Notes: generated by a model from the sequence alone, not told the origin. DNA of 64,000 nucleotides from Prorocentrum cordatum (GCA_963575745.1 CAUYUJ010017793.1:357001-421000), one strand, 5' to 3'. Numbered from the stretch's first letter, positions 30,002 to 40,687 are shown. Numbers and translations are program-made.

Positions 30002-30255
30002 GAGGCAGGAGGGTGGGAGAGAAGGACGGATGGGAGGAGGAGAGATGAGCACGTGGAGGGGGAGGAGGAAAGATGAGAACGTGGAGGAGGAGGAGGGATA
30101 ACGTGGAGGGGGGGCAGGGGGGGATCAGGAGGGGGAGGGGGGAGAATTGATGGGGAGGGCGTGGAAGAATGAACGGACGGGAAGGCAGGGAGAGGGGGGG
30201 GATGAGGAGGATGATGAAGGGGCTGGGGAAGGGAGAGAGAGAGAGAGTAGCACGA
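30002..30255. repeat. Purine-rich tract
   Basis: About 250 bp, mostly G and A (GGAGGAGGAGGGATAAC, GAGAGAGAGAGAGT). Confidence 0.85.
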
Positions 30256-30604
30256 GGAGGAATGGAATGGACAAATGGAACCCTGGGGAATGTTGGACAG
30301 ACCACCGGGAGCGTGAAAACGGGAAACGCAGACCCCACCCCTGAAGAGGGACAGCCCCGACCCTGGAACAAGTCGTCCTGGAGTCGTCCTGCTCCTCCCT
30401 CCCTGGCCGCCAGAAGGCTCTGGTGTCGTCGGCGGGGTCGGGGGCCGCTTGGGGCCCGCGGGATCGGCGGGCCATCTCCCGAAGGGGGCCTGCGCCGTCG
30501 TCGTGGGGACCATGCCACTGCCGCTGCCGAGTATAGGGCCACGGACACCATCCTGCGAGACTCAGACTTCGAGGCCCCCAGCGGCCAGAAATGGTGTTCA
30601 CGCA
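30256..30604. other. Unassigned spacer
   Basis: CCTGAAGAGGGACAGCCCCGAC near 30340 resembles a MITE-3 right end, but no partner is visible. Confidence 0.4.
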
Positions 30605-30609
30605 TATGT

Positions 30610-30780
30610 TGGGGGATGGACAGACCCCCCTTTAGTAAAACGTGGTTTAGGAAAAACGACCTCGGGCCCAAACTTGGCGGGCGCAAGCCTGGAAAATGAC
30701 GGCCGCGGCGCCCTCTCGAAAACCGAAAACGGACAATTCACTAATCGACGTGCCATAGAGGGGTCTCTGTCCAACCTCGA
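30610..30780. mobile_element. MITE-6 copy 4
   Basis: 171 bp. Left TGGGGGATGGACAGACCCCC; right TCTGTCCAACCTCGA. Flanks TATGT and TATCT match 4/5. Confidence 0.88.
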
Positions 30781-30785
30781 TATCT

Positions 30786-31223
30786 GTTATGCTCCGAACA
30801 TTGACCAAAATATGGCCCAGGACCGCTGACCAATATAATGGCCCAGGACTGCTGTGAGTACCAGGGCGTGCGCTTCCAAGCCAAGTACTCGTTCATCGGG
30901 GCACGGCCCGTCTGACGCGCTGTATCCTTGGCCCCATGACACGTTTCAGGTGAGCTCGGGCGAAGCGCGCGCGATGGTTCTAGCCAAGAGCCCCTTGACG
31001 GCAATCCGAACTATCACTTGGATTCCTGTCTTTGGGAAGCGGCTTTCGACACCGGCAGCCAACGCGAAAAAACAACAACTCCGAAGAGGTCGCCCGATGC
31101 CACGGCGACGGTGCAAACGATGCCCAAGACCAGGCCGCCCCGACCTGGTCCAGTGACTTCCTCGGCTGTTTCTCTCCATGCGGCTCCAGACTACGCGATG
31201 GTCGCGGCCGTCGGGGACTGGCT
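30786..31223. other. Unassigned spacer between MITE-6 copies
   Basis: Includes a short direct repeat (AATATGGCCCAGGACCGCTG and AATATAATGGCCCAGGACTG) near 30808-30852 and a small plus frame beginning MAQDCCEYQGVRF. Too short to call. Confidence 0.4.
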
Positions 31224-31228
31224 TTGGA

Positions 31229-31400
31229 TCGGGGATGGACAGACCTCCCTTTAGTAAAACGTGGCTTAGTGAAAACGGCTTCGGGCCCAAACCTGGCGGT
31301 CGCAAACTTGGAAAATAACGGCCACGGCGCCCTCTCGAAAACCGAAAACGGACAATTCACTAATCGACGTGTCACTGTTGGCGGTTCCGTCCACCCCCGA
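31229..31400. mobile_element. MITE-6 copy 5
   Basis: 172 bp. Left TCGGGGATGGACAGACCTCC; right TTCCGTCCACCCCCGA. TSD TTGGA is perfect (31224-31228, 31401-31405). Cleanest member for defining the termini. Confidence 0.95.
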
Positions 31401-31559
31401 TTGGAGGCGGTCAAGTGAATGCACCTCTCGTCCGAGACGTTTCCTCTCCGCCGCCCGTGAGCGCGCCGCCGCCGTCGTCGTCCACTGTTGGGGGCGCGCT
31501 GTCGTCGCCGTCGGTCGCTCGGTCGGTCGGTCGTCCTCCCTCCCCCTGGTCCTGCTCGT

Positions 31560-31745
31560 CCCCCCCTCCTGCTCCTCCTGCTCCTCCTCCTCCGCCACCT
31601 CCCTCCTGCTCCTCTTGCACCTCCTCCTCCTCCTCCTCCTCCACCTCCAACTCCAACTCCTCCTCCCCCTCCCCCTGCCTCCTCCTCTTCACCCTCCTCC
31701 TCCTCCCCCTCCTGCTCCTGCTCCTCCTGCTCCTCCTCCTGGTCA
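31560..31745. repeat. TCC/TGC compound tract
   Basis: Pyrimidine-rich (TCC)n with CTGCTCC and CAACTCC words. Confidence 0.92.
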
Positions 31746-32245
31746 TCCTCCTAGTTCTACTCCCATACCCCTCCTCGTCCCCCCCTGCCTCTTCCCAAAA
31801 CAATTGCAGCATCGCAACACACCGCCCTCTCATGGAGAACTCCAACAAAGCCGAGCACAGGACACTCGACGAACCCCATGAAACATAGCCCCAACTGCGA
31901 ATGTCCCACCTAGCACGCTTCCCGTGTAGCTACCTGGGCAATTCCATTGCTCGACATGTCCGCTTCCAGTGCTCGCCCTTTCTGTTTCCAGGGGTTGGGA
32001 ACCAGCGTTTCCAATTTTGGTGGCACCTGATTCCCAGGGTTGAGACCTCGTTTTCTGGGGTTCGGAAGTCACCCATGGGCAGGGGGGCGAGCGAGCGAGG
32101 GACAGTGGGAGGATGACGGTATGCATATGAGGCGGGGGCGAGCGAGCGACAGTGGGAGAGAGAGGGAGAGAGAACAACAACAGAAACGAGAGGGGAGGAG
32201 AAGCGCAAAAAAACGAGGATATCGATGCTGGGGAGGAGTGGCGAA
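31746..32245. other. Unassigned spacer
   Basis: GCGAGCGAGCGA words near 32085 and 32135. No recognised gene or element. Confidence 0.4.
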
Positions 32246-32273
32246 CGACAACGAGAGAGAGAGAGAGAGAGAG
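32246..32273. repeat. GA dinucleotide tract
   Basis: (GA)n of about 28 bp. Confidence 0.9.
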
Positions 32274-32399
32274 AAAAATTCGCCGGCCCAACGGGCCAGG
32301 GCGTGCTAAGATCTCCGGTAACTGGTTAACAGTATTAACAGTATTTCTAGTTCGCGCGCGCGGGGCGGCCCCTGGGGGTCCCCCGGCGAAAAGTACCCC

Positions 32400-32450
32400 G
32401 ACCAACGCCCGGTCGCCGCCCGACCGCCGCCCGACCGCCGCCCGACCAAG
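32400..32450. repeat. CCGCCCGACCG triplicate
   Basis: GACCGCCGCCC words repeat three to four times, 11 bp apart, just before the CR array. Confidence 0.8.
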
Positions 32451-32469
32451 TCTACTCAGAGATGGTTTT

Positions 32470-33125
32470 CCTTCTGGGTGCGGCCTCTCAGGCTCCCCAG
32501 AGCGCGCTCAGAGTGCCCCAAGAGGCCCCCAAGACTGCCCAAGAGGCCCCCGAGACGCCCAAAGAGCGCTCGAAGACGCCGAAGATGACCCCAAGACGGC
32601 CCAAAAGGCCCCCAAGACAGCCCAAGAGGCCTCCAAGACGCCCCAAGAGCCTTCCAAGAGGCCTCCGAAGAGAGCCCCAAGAGGCCAAAATCGTTGATTT
32701 TCATTGGTTTTTTCTATGTTTTTTGTGTTCTGGCTTTTTCGGCTTCCGGACGCTCCAAGACGGCCCAAGAGGCCCCCAAGACCGCTCCAAGACGGCCCAC
32801 GAAGCTCCCAAGACGGCGCCGAAACGACCCAAGAGAGCCCTCAAGACGGCCCAAGTGCCGCCCAAGACGGACCAAGAGGCCCCAAGACGGGCCCAAGAGG
32901 GACTCAGGAGGGATACCGAGAACTCAAAAATGGAGCCCTCCGTCCCAGAAGGCGCCCAGGAGGTCCCAAAGAGGCCCCAAGAGGCCTCCAAGAGGCCCCA
33001 AGATGTCGCCAAGAGGCCCCAGGAGACTCCCAGGAGGCCCAAAAGAAGCCCCAGAAGGCTTCAAACATGTCTCCCAGGCGCCCCCGAACGGCCTCTCAAC
33101 AGACCCCAAGAGGCCCCCCAAAGAA
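32470..33125 (+). repeat. CR array copy 3 with conserved spacer
   Basis: CCAAGAGGCCCCCAAGAC words on both sides of a T-rich spacer at about 32684-32755 (GTTGATTTTCATTGG, then GTTCTGGCTTTTTCGGCTTC, then CGGACGCTCCAAGA). The leader is absent. The plus open frame (up to 401 codons) is repetitive K/R/P/A peptide, not called as a gene. Confidence 0.85.
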
Positions 33126-33317
33126 GCATCTTGACGACGACTCTATTTCGCCCCATCGAGAGACGACCCCCAGGGAACTGCTTCACCATCAAAACTCCCC
33201 ACGCAACGCGTCCGAACGACACCCGCCCCCAAGAGCGCAACATGGGCAACGAACACACAGACAAAAACCAGCGATGCCATATCACGGGCCGGCGGAATGA
33301 GCGAAGCGATTCAATAA

Positions 33318-33960
33318 GAGCGAGAGGTAGGGAACGAGAAAGAGAAAGGGAAAGAAACATGGACAGAGAGAGAGAGGGCGCGAGAAGGGATATAAAGAGA
33401 GATAGAGAGATAGAGAGAAACAACAGACAAACAAAACAAACAAGGCAGAGAGAAAGAGAGAGAGAGAGAGAAAGAAGGAGGACAATTTGGGGAAACGAGG
33501 ATGAGGATTATGAGGGGGCAGGGATGAACGAGGAGCGCGGACAATTAGGTAACAAGGGCGACGGGGGAGGCGGAGGAGAAAACGTGAGGAGGACGAAGGG
33601 ACAGATGGGGGCACGAGGGGGAGAGGGAGATGGGACGAAGGATGGGGAGGAGAAAAAAGAGTATTGAGCACGAGGGGGAAGGGGAAAAACAGGGGATGGC
33701 ACGGAGGAGGGAAACTGCGATCGCGAAGAAACGCAAGACGGCGAAAGCGTGGAAGCGGAGGGCGGGAGCCAGAGGGACTGGGAGGAGGAGGGAGGATGGG
33801 GGAGGAACGCAAGGGGGAAAAGAAAGGGAGGAGAGAGAATGGGGGGAAGGGAGGTGGGCCAACGTGAGAGGAGGGAGCAAAGCAGGAGGACGGATGACGA
33901 GGGATGAGGAAGCGGGGCAGGAGAGAGAACGAAGGCGGTATCGAAAGGCACCGAAGAATT
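33318..33960. repeat. Long GA/GGA purine-rich tract
   Basis: About 640 bp, heavily purine on plus: AGAGAGAGAGAG and GGGGGAGAGGGAGATGG blocks. Candidate for triplex-forming DNA. Confidence 0.88.
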
Positions 33961-33972
33961 CGGAGGATAAAA

Positions 33973-34058
33973 TTACGTCGGGCATGTCCCCCCACAGGCA
34001 GACGCAAGAATTATAACATATCAAGCAATATTCAAAAATCCGCCGACCCTGTCGGCGT
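33973..34058. mobile_element. MITE-3 copy 5, left half
   Basis: TTACGTCGGGCATGTCCCCC then A-rich DNA with CAATATTCAAAAATCCGCC. The partner end lies 1.0 kb away at about 35090-35181, so the element appears split. Confidence 0.75.
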
Positions 34059-34081
34059 GTGAAAGAGGCTGTTCCGTTAGA

Positions 34082-34158
34082 CTCGTCGTCGTCGTCGTCC
34101 TCGTCGTGGTCGTTGTCGTCGTTGTCGTCGTCATCGTCGTCGTCGTCGTCGCCTTCGC
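34082..34158. repeat. GTC microsatellite
   Basis: (TCG)n with TCC and TTG interruptions. A smaller (GTC)n lies near 35038-35055, at the far side of the insertion. Confidence 0.93.
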
Positions 34159-34299
34159 CGCTCGCTTGCCCCCCTTTCCCTAGGCCCGTCGCCGTTCCCC
34201 CCATTTTCACTGGGTTCTCCTCCTCGAGCGCGCCAGCCACAGCGAAATTGAGCAACGTTGTAGTTGAGTCGAAGGGAAGCCCATTCCCTTTGATCCCTT

Positions 34300-34405
34300 C
34301 CCGGGGGAGGGGGGGGGCCGGCTCCCGGGGGTGGGGTCCAGGGGGGGTTCCCCGGGGAGGTGTCCCGCGGGAGGGGTCCCCGGGGAGGGGTCCCGGGGCA
34401 GATAT
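34300..34405. repeat. CCCGGGGAGGGGT tandem words
   Basis: GGGGAGGGGTCCC-like 14-16-bp words repeated about five times. Strong G-run density on plus. Confidence 0.82.
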
Positions 34406-34429
34406 GACTCCCCCTCGGGCGGTTGGGCG

Positions 34430-35035
34430 GCCAAGAAAAGCCGCAGGACGCGGCAAACTGCCCCAAGATGCCCAGTGCGGTCCACGAGGGCCCCGAATCG
34501 ACGAAGTAGCGGTCCAAGTCGCCAAAGTAGCCTCCAGACGGCTCAAAAGGTTTCCAAAACGCCACAAGAGGCCTCCAAGAGGACTTCCAAGAGGGTCCCA
34601 AGGGGCAAGAATCATCGATTTCCCGGAAGTTTTTGAAAGATTTCGGCATTCTAGCCTTGTCAGCTCCCCGACGCTCCAAGACAGGCCAAGAAGCCCCCAA
34701 GACCGCCCCAAGATGGCCCAAGAGGCCTCCAAGAGAGTCCCAAAACGACCCAAGAGGGCCCCAAGACCGACCAAGAGGCCTCCAAGACAGCTGAAGAGGC
34801 CCCCAAGACGTCTCCAAGGAGGAGCCCAGACGGGGGACCCGAACGTACATTTCGAGCCCTCGGCCTGAGAAGCTCTCACGAGGCTCTCAGAGGTCGCTAA
34901 GAAGCCCCTCAAGAAGCCCCAAGAAGCCCCCAAGAGACTCCCAGAGACCCCAAGAGGCCCCCACGAGGCTTCCAAGCGGACCCCAAGAGCTTCCCAAGAG
35001 GCACCCAAACTACCCCCAAGAGGCCCCCGAGAGTG
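34430..35035 (+). repeat. CR array copy 4 inside split MITE-3
   Basis: CCAAGATGGCCCAAGAGGCC words around the conserved spacer at about 34608-34680 (AATCATCGATTTCCCGGAAG ... CCCCGACGCTCCAAGAC). The minus open frame across it (33545-35263, 572 codons) is composed of several repeats and is an artefact. Confidence 0.83.
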
Positions 35036-35089
35036 CTCGTCGTCGTCGTCGTCGCCATTCAGGGTCTGCGGCACCGGCCGTAAGGCCTT

Positions 35090-35181
35090 CGCAATAGTCA
35101 GAAACAATAAAATAATCGTCCCCAAGCTATTTTTGTACATTTTTTGAACATTTCCCCTGTAGAGGGACACGCCCAACTTAA
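35090..35181. mobile_element. MITE-3 copy 5, right half
   Basis: CAATAGTCAGAAACAATAAA, GTCCCCAAGCTATTTTTG and TGTAGAGGGACACGCCC then AACTTAA: a normal MITE-3 right half. Outer flanks give no clear TSD. Confidence 0.78.
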
Positions 35182-35525
35182 GGAACATCCCGGGGCATTC
35201 CCAAGAATTCCGAGGGTCAGGAGGAATCCCGAGGGACCCTGAAGGTGCCCAGGCAACCCTCACGCAGCTTGAGGGATCCCGGACAGGCTCGCAATCGACA
35301 TTTCTTTTCAGGCGCAGCCCGCCCGCGGTGGTCGCTCAGCGGGACGCCAGCAAACGCGGCGCCTAAAAGTCGCCGTGTGCGCGCTCGAACCAAGATATCG
35401 ATGCGGATCCAACCGCAGATGGCACCACCCCGAACCCCCAACAGACTCGAACAATTATTGTTCTACGTAACACCGGTCCGCGATCGGCAGCGATGGCTGG
35501 TAACGACGAGAACGGATAGGGGACA
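35182..35525. other. Unassigned spacer
   Basis: About 340 bp with CCCGAGGG words near 35210-35245. No gene. Confidence 0.4.
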
Positions 35526-35580
35526 GATGGAGGAGGAGGAGGAGGAGGCGGAGGCGGAGGAGGATGAGGAGGAGGGGGAC
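35526..35580. repeat. GGA microsatellite
   Basis: (GGA)n with GCG and TGA interruptions. Confidence 0.92.
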
Positions 35581-35940
35581 AGATGATCGAGGACAAACCA
35601 ATACACGATCACGGCCCGCGCACGTCCGCGCGCAGGTCGCCAACCCCCCCCCCAAAAAAAAAATGCCCCGAAGAGACCCGTCGACGCAAAAAAAGGCCAC
35701 GCCCAAAACGAGGACAGAGGCGACCCGAACCCTGCATGTTTGAAGTTCCGGCTGGGATGCCCGACGACGGCAACCACGACAACGACCGCGACGGCGAACG
35801 GACAGACCAGGACGACAATGACAAACGCCAGCCTCCGCCCATGTAGAGGTCTCCGCAAGCCACTTATAGGGGCCTCTGGAACCCCCCGCTGTCCAGACAC
35901 CAAGGCGCTCGCACCTCGATCCTGGACCGATTCTCGATAC
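35581..35940. other. Unassigned spacer
   Basis: A C9A9 junction at 35646-35663. No gene or element recognised. Confidence 0.4.
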
Positions 35941-35943
35941 TTC

Positions 35944-36019
35944 AAGGCGACGATGGCGACGCCGACGCCGACGCTGACGCCGACGCCGACGCCGACGACG
36001 ACGCCGACGACGACGACGA

Positions 36020-36066
<47 letters not shown>

Positions 36067-36150
36067 CCGCGGCGGCGGCGGCCGCCGACGACGACGGCGA
36101 CAACGACGGTGACGGCGGCGGTGCCAACTGGCGTCGTCGACGACGGTGAC
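35944..36150. repeat. GACGCC hexamer and GAC microsatellite
   Basis: (GACGCC)n at about 35951-36005, then (GAC)n to 36065, then (GGC)- and (GAC)-rich DNA. Encodes D/T/P repeats on plus and V/S/A repeats on minus. Confidence 0.93.
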
Positions 36151-36410
36151 GTCCAGCGGCGACGAGCGACGACGACCGACGACTGCGGGGCCGGCGCGAG
36201 GTGGTGACGGCCCGCGCCGACGACCGACGGCGGCCGGCGGCGGCGCGGCGACGCGCATCGGCACCTCCGCCGGGCGGCCCGGCGTGCAGCGCGGTGGGCC
36301 GCGGCCCGGCATGCGCGCGCCCCCGCGCTCGGGGGGAGCCGGAGGGGGGCGGCGGGGGGATGAGGGGGAGGGGCCCGGAGAGGGACGGGGGGCCAGATCG
36401 GGAAACATCG
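36151..36410. other. GC-rich spacer
   Basis: GGCGGCGCGGCGACGCG-like DNA without a defined repeat unit. No gene. Confidence 0.4.
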
Positions 36411-36411
36411 A

Positions 36412-36567
36412 TCGGGGATGGGCAGCACCCCCATGTATAGTGAAGCGTGGTTTATAGTGGACCCAAGCCTGGCGGAGGCAAGCCTGGAAACTGGCGGCCG
36501 CGGCGCCCCCTCGAGAAGCGGAAACGGACAAGTCACTCATCGACGTGCCAGGGTGGGGGTTCCTTCC
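36412..36567. mobile_element. MITE-6 copy 6
   Basis: Left TCGGGGATGGGCAGCACCCC, then GAAGCGTGGTTTATAGTGG and GGCCGCGGCGCCCCCTCGAG; right GTTCCTTCCATTTTTGA. No TSD; the right end abuts a MITE-2-like arm. Confidence 0.8.
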
Positions 36568-36715
36568 ATTTTTGAGATGGCCGCGCGTATCTGTTGGATT
36601 TGCGCTGGAGCCCTTCCTTGGCGCGCTCTGCGCGACTCGTGGGAAGGGGGGGGGTCAGCGCGGATCCCAGAAATCAGCGCGGAGCTCCGGAATCTTACGT
36701 CCACGCCAGCTGTCC
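36568..36715. mobile_element. MITE-2-like copy, eroded
   Basis: Arms CGCGTATCTGTTGGATTTGC and GGATCCCAGAAATCAGCGCG around GGCGCGCTCTGCGCGACTC. Outer ends missing. Confidence 0.65.
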
Positions 36716-36842
36716 GTGAGGGAGGCGGGGGGGTCCACGCCTGCCCTCTGAGGCGCGGGCTCTTGCTGCCTGGGCGCCTCTGAATACCCCTGGCGCCCTC
36801 GCGGCCCGCCCCGAAATTTTGGTCAGAGCGCCTGGCCGGGGA

Positions 36843-37035
36843 TCGGGAGCGGCCAACCAAGAGGGGGGGTGTCCAAGAGGAGGGGGGTGCAAATCATGGC
36901 CAGCGGCATGCGCGCGGCCAAAGGGGGGGGCCAGGGAAGCAAGGAAATAAGAAGAGGCGCCATGAAATCTGGGGAAATATCATGGCCCACGCTATGATAT
37001 GATATCCACCCCACCCCCCTCTTTGCCGCCCCCGA
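36843..37035. mobile_element. MITE-4 copy 3
   Basis: 193 bp, left TCGGGAGCGGCCAACCAAGA, right CCTCTTTGCCGCCCCCGA. Flanks GGGGA and GGCTG do not match, so the TSD is lost. Confidence 0.87.
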
Positions 37036-37558
37036 GGCTGGGGAGGAGGATCTGGGGGGGTCCCGGGGAGGCGGCGCCTGGGAGGCAGCCGCTGGACAGC
37101 AGTTCGCACGGAGGAGACGAGGGCCACCAAGCCTACTGGAGGGGCCAGCGGGCCGGACAGGCCCAGATTAGGCCTCGGAGAGCCGGGCACAAACGGGATC
37201 GAGCAAGATCGTGGCGGTTTCCGCTGGCTTCCGACCGCGGGGATACCAGCGCCGATGCAGAATCTAGACTCCGTGAAAACGGACAAGAAGCCTGTCGTAG
37301 GATGTAACCCTGGGGGCATTCGCCGGGCCTCGGGGCCGTCAAACCATTGCCAGAATGAAAAGCTGGTCGCCGGGCCCACGTCATGGAAAATGGATTACGT
37401 CGGGGGTCTGGGGGAGGGGGGGAGGGGACGAGGAAGTTTGGACAAACCCAAGGAAACGGTGGAGAAAAGCGCAGGGCAGGCCATACGCAGAATCTTGGTC
37501 TCGCCAAAACGCCGCGGCAAGGCTCGTTATAAAGGTCTGCCAGAGCTCCAAGGATTAA
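37036..37558. other. Unassigned spacer
   Basis: About 520 bp without recognised repeat or domain. Confidence 0.4.
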
Positions 37559-37930
37559 GGGCGGCTGGCTTTCGAAATGTGGCTCTCGTCGTGCCGACGC
37601 GCACGTTTGCTTTCAGCATGCAAGAGATTTACGGGTTCAGGGCGGCTGGTTTTAACATGTAACTCTCTCCTTAGCGCCGCGCGCATTCGTTTTAACGATT
37701 GCAAGGGTTTCACAGATTCCCAAGGTCACCGTACCAGAAATGGAGTTCTGGAAGGGATCAACATTGTGAGGGCGCAATAGTTACGTTGATTCGAGGTGCT
37801 TAATACGCAAGAATGGTGTTCTGGCACGATTCAGGATCGTCGAGACGCAACAGTCAAGTTGATCCGAGGCATTGGAATCACGAGGATGGTGCTTTGGCAC
37901 GCTTCAGGGTCTTCACACGGTTGTCTCCCA
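37559..37930. repeat. Degenerate 81-bp and 73-bp tandem repeats
   Basis: GGGCGGCTGG recurs at 37559 and 37640 (81 bp). Then ATGG(A/T)G(T/C)T(C/T)TGG recurs at 37740, 37813 and 37886 (73 bp exactly), with shared CGTTGATTCGAGG or AGTTGATCCGAGG. The same 73-bp period occurs at 39099-39424. Confidence 0.8.
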
Positions 37931-38049
37931 ACGGGGCAGTTCCTTCAGTGGGAAGGAAGCCTTGGAGGGGGCTTGGAGGGAGGGTACATTCCAACATCCT
38001 TGGGCTTACACTAGTTATCCTCTTTCTCGTTCGCCTTTTTCTTCTGTTC

Positions 38050-38132
38050 CTCTTCCCCCTCCTCCTCCTCCTCCTCCTCCTCCTCTTCCTCCTCCTCCTC
38101 CTCCTCCCCTCCTCCTCCTCCTCCTTCTACAA
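38050..38132. repeat. TCC microsatellite
   Basis: (TCC)n with TCTT interruptions. Confidence 0.94.
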
Positions 38133-39095
38133 GCCTAAGGGCCAAAGGGTCTCCTCCTCCGAGCGTTCCTCCTCGCACCCCCCCACTCATGATGATTCGA
38201 GGCCAGCTGCCTGGCTGGCGTAGCTGCCTGCGGCCTCTCCCCTCCCCCCATTCCTTCAGAGCCTCGCCCTCGAGAAGGCGGGGAGAAGGGAAGCACCTGC
38301 GAAGGACGAGGAGGGGAAAGGAGGAGGGAGAACAACCCAGACGGAGAAAAAACACCTGGGCGGGAGGTGGGGGGAAAACCTATGAGGCGGCGCAGGCGAA
38401 GGAAGGGGCGAGAGGAGCGAGCGAAACACCAGATGCGGACAGCCGTCCAGGACCATTCCGCACAAGGGTGTGTGAAGAACCTATGGCCTCCGTGATTTGA
38501 CACAAACAGAGAACCAAATAAAGCATCGGGACCCCCAGGCACGCACGAAACAAAAGGAAGATGGGGGGGGAAAATTGCCACCCAAACATCTGGTACATTG
38601 ATGTTGTTCCACCTGGACGTCATCCGTCAATTCTGGCATCTGGAAACTGCTTGCGTCCTCCAAGATCATCAAAAAAAGGAATAGCAGGGGCCAACGAGTA
38701 CACTTTGGGGACGGGGTCGGGACCTCAGGGGTCCGAGGCCTGAACAAAAATACATCGCAGGACGTCTGGGGAATGGACCGGGGGAAAAGGAGAGCGGGTT
38801 AATGGGGGGAACAAGAGGGGAGGGTCGATGGGGGAAGGACTGGGGGAGGGGGAATGATGGGAGGGAGGGGCGAGGGAGGCGTGGGGTGAAGGAGGTGGGC
38901 CTCCGTTTTCCTCCTCCCTCGCCTGCTGTCCCCTTTTCTCTCCTCACCTTCTGTTACCTAACAGCGAAGACTGATAGGTTTCTAGTGGTGTCAAAAGAGA
39001 ACATCATGACTCCTCAGGGGGGTCCGGGCGAGACCCGGGGAGGCTGCCGCCGAAGCCGAAATCGCTTTGGACATCCTCGCAAAATCGCTCGTGGT
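38133..39095. other. Unassigned stretch
   Basis: About 960 bp. G/A-rich near 38275-38345 and 38780-38890. No element or gene recognised. Confidence 0.4.
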
Positions 39096-39098
39096 GCT

Positions 39099-39424
39099 CC
39101 CAGAACTCCATTCCCGGGCCACATTTTGGATGCCCGGAGCCAACTGTATGCCACTTCGTGCTCTTCGACTTCCCAGAACTCCATTCCCGGGCCACATTTT
39201 GGATGCCCAGAGCCAACTGTAGGCCACTTCGTGCTCTTCGACTTCCCAGAACTCCATTCCCGGGCCACATTTTGGATGCCCGGAGCCAACTGTAGGCCAC
39301 TTCGTGCTCTTCAAGTTCCCAGAACTCCATTCCTGGGCATGATTTTGAATGCCCGGAGCCAACTGTAGGCCACTTCGTGTTCTTCTAGTTCCCAGAACTC
39401 CATTCCTGGGCCACATTTTGAATG
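39099..39424. repeat. 73-bp tandem repeat, 4.5 copies
   Basis: CCCAGAACTCCATTCC(C/T)GGG starts at 39099, 39172, 39245, 39318 and 39391, exactly 73 bp apart. Copies are about 90% or more identical. Each unit has a potential hairpin (CCCGGGC facing GCCCGG). Confidence 0.96.
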
Positions 39425-39765
39425 CTGAGGCAGGCTGATGCTGCGGCCGAGGCAGGCTGAGGCTGAGGCAGGCTGAGGCTGAGGCCGAGGCTGAAGGCAG
39501 ACTGAGGCTGAGGCTGAAGCAGACTGAGGCTGAGGCTGAGGCAGGCTGAGGCTGAGGCTGAGGCAGGCTGATGCTGAGGCAGGCTGAGGCTGCTGCTGAG
39601 GCAGGCTGAGGCTGAGGCTGAGGCTGATGCAGGCTGAGGCTGAGGCAGGCTGAGGCTGAGGCCGAGGCTGAGGCTGAGGCTGAGGCTGAGGCTGAGGCTG
39701 AGGCAGGCTGAGGCTGAGGCTGAGGCAGGCTGCGGCTGAGGCTGTGACTGCGACTGCCGTTGCCG
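39425..39765. repeat. GAGGCT/GAGGCAGGCT array
   Basis: Starts directly at the broken fifth 73-bp unit. Hexamer GAGGCT with intermixed decamer GAGGCAGGCT over about 340 bp, decaying into CGACTGCGACTG words. Minus reads QPQPQP or SLSLSL. Confidence 0.94.
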
Positions 39766-40404
39766 CTGCGACTGTCATCGCGAATGCGACTACGACTGCG
39801 AGAACAGCAGAATTCTACAACTGGATTTTCACTTGAGTCTTAAGGGAATGCTTTCAGATATGCTTCTACACATCGCTGTTAGGTTGCTTTGCCGGGATAA
39901 TTCGAACCAAAAAAACAGAGAAAACCAGCCCAGGACGGGGGGAAAACAACATCGGCACGGAGTCGACGATGCATCGCCGATGCGCCCCCGAAGACCAAAG
40001 TCCATGGGCGAGGTGCTGTCTGGAGCCTCTGTGACTGACGAGTGGGCCCGGCCCCCGGAGCGTCGCCCCCGACCCCTACCTTGCCTGGAGGGGCCCAAAC
40101 ATACCGATACGGCCGTGGTGGCGCCGGCCATCCAAGACGAGCGGCGGCATCGGCATCTCTCCCTCCTCCCGCTCCTTTCTCTCCACGTTCCCTCCCCCTT
40201 CTCCCCCTTTTCCTCCCTTCCCCTTCTCCCCCCCGTCAGCCGCCCTCTCCCTTCCCCCCGTCTTTTGCCAGGGAGGAGAAGCGAAGACCCCGGTACCCCG
40301 CCCCGCCCGCGGGCGCGGGCGCAAAGGGGAGGGCGAGAGGGGGCGGGGGGGGCGAGGGGGTGGAGCCTGGGCCGGCGCGGCCGCAGTGGGGGACATGGCG
40401 CGGG
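39766..40404. other. Unassigned, pyrimidine-rich second half
   Basis: 40140-40270 is C/T-rich. No gene recognised. Confidence 0.4.
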
Positions 40405-40500
40405 CGCCGCCGCCGCCGCCGCCGTCGTCGTCGTGGTCGTCGTTCTCGTCGTCGTCGTCGCCGACATGAGCCGGTCGTCGTCGTCGTCGGAGGCTTCGTC
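40405..40500. repeat. GCC then GTC microsatellite
   Basis: (GCC)n at 40405-40422 passing into (GTC)n to 40495. Confidence 0.92.
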
Positions 40501-40687
40501 GGTCATCGATCGTCGGCGGCGTCGAACTTCGCCGGCGTTCGCCACCGCCGGGGCGGGACGAAAGAGAGAAGGGAGATGAAAAGCACAGGAGGGGGAATGG
40601 GGATAGGAGGAGGTGGAAGAGAAGGAGGGGGAGGAGGAAAAGGAGGACAATTAGAGGACAGGACAATTAACAACCAGGCCACAAATC

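Noticed and set aside
12283-31400. MITE-6 as a Tc1/mariner or pogo MITE
   Set aside because: TTTAGTGAAAACG-type ends are reminiscent, but flanking duplications are 5 bp (CTGCC, TTGGA), not TA.
32462-33667. 401-codon plus-strand frame of K/R/P/A/T/Q peptide
   Set aside because: Direct translation of the CR array and GA tract. Other CR arrays do not keep the frame.
33545-35263. 572-codon minus-strand open frame
   Set aside because: Reads through the split MITE-3, a GTC tract and a CR array; every segment is a known repeat.
39099-39424. 73-bp units as tandem tRNA genes
   Set aside because: Length fits, but neither strand shows A or B box sequences or a seven-base acceptor stem.
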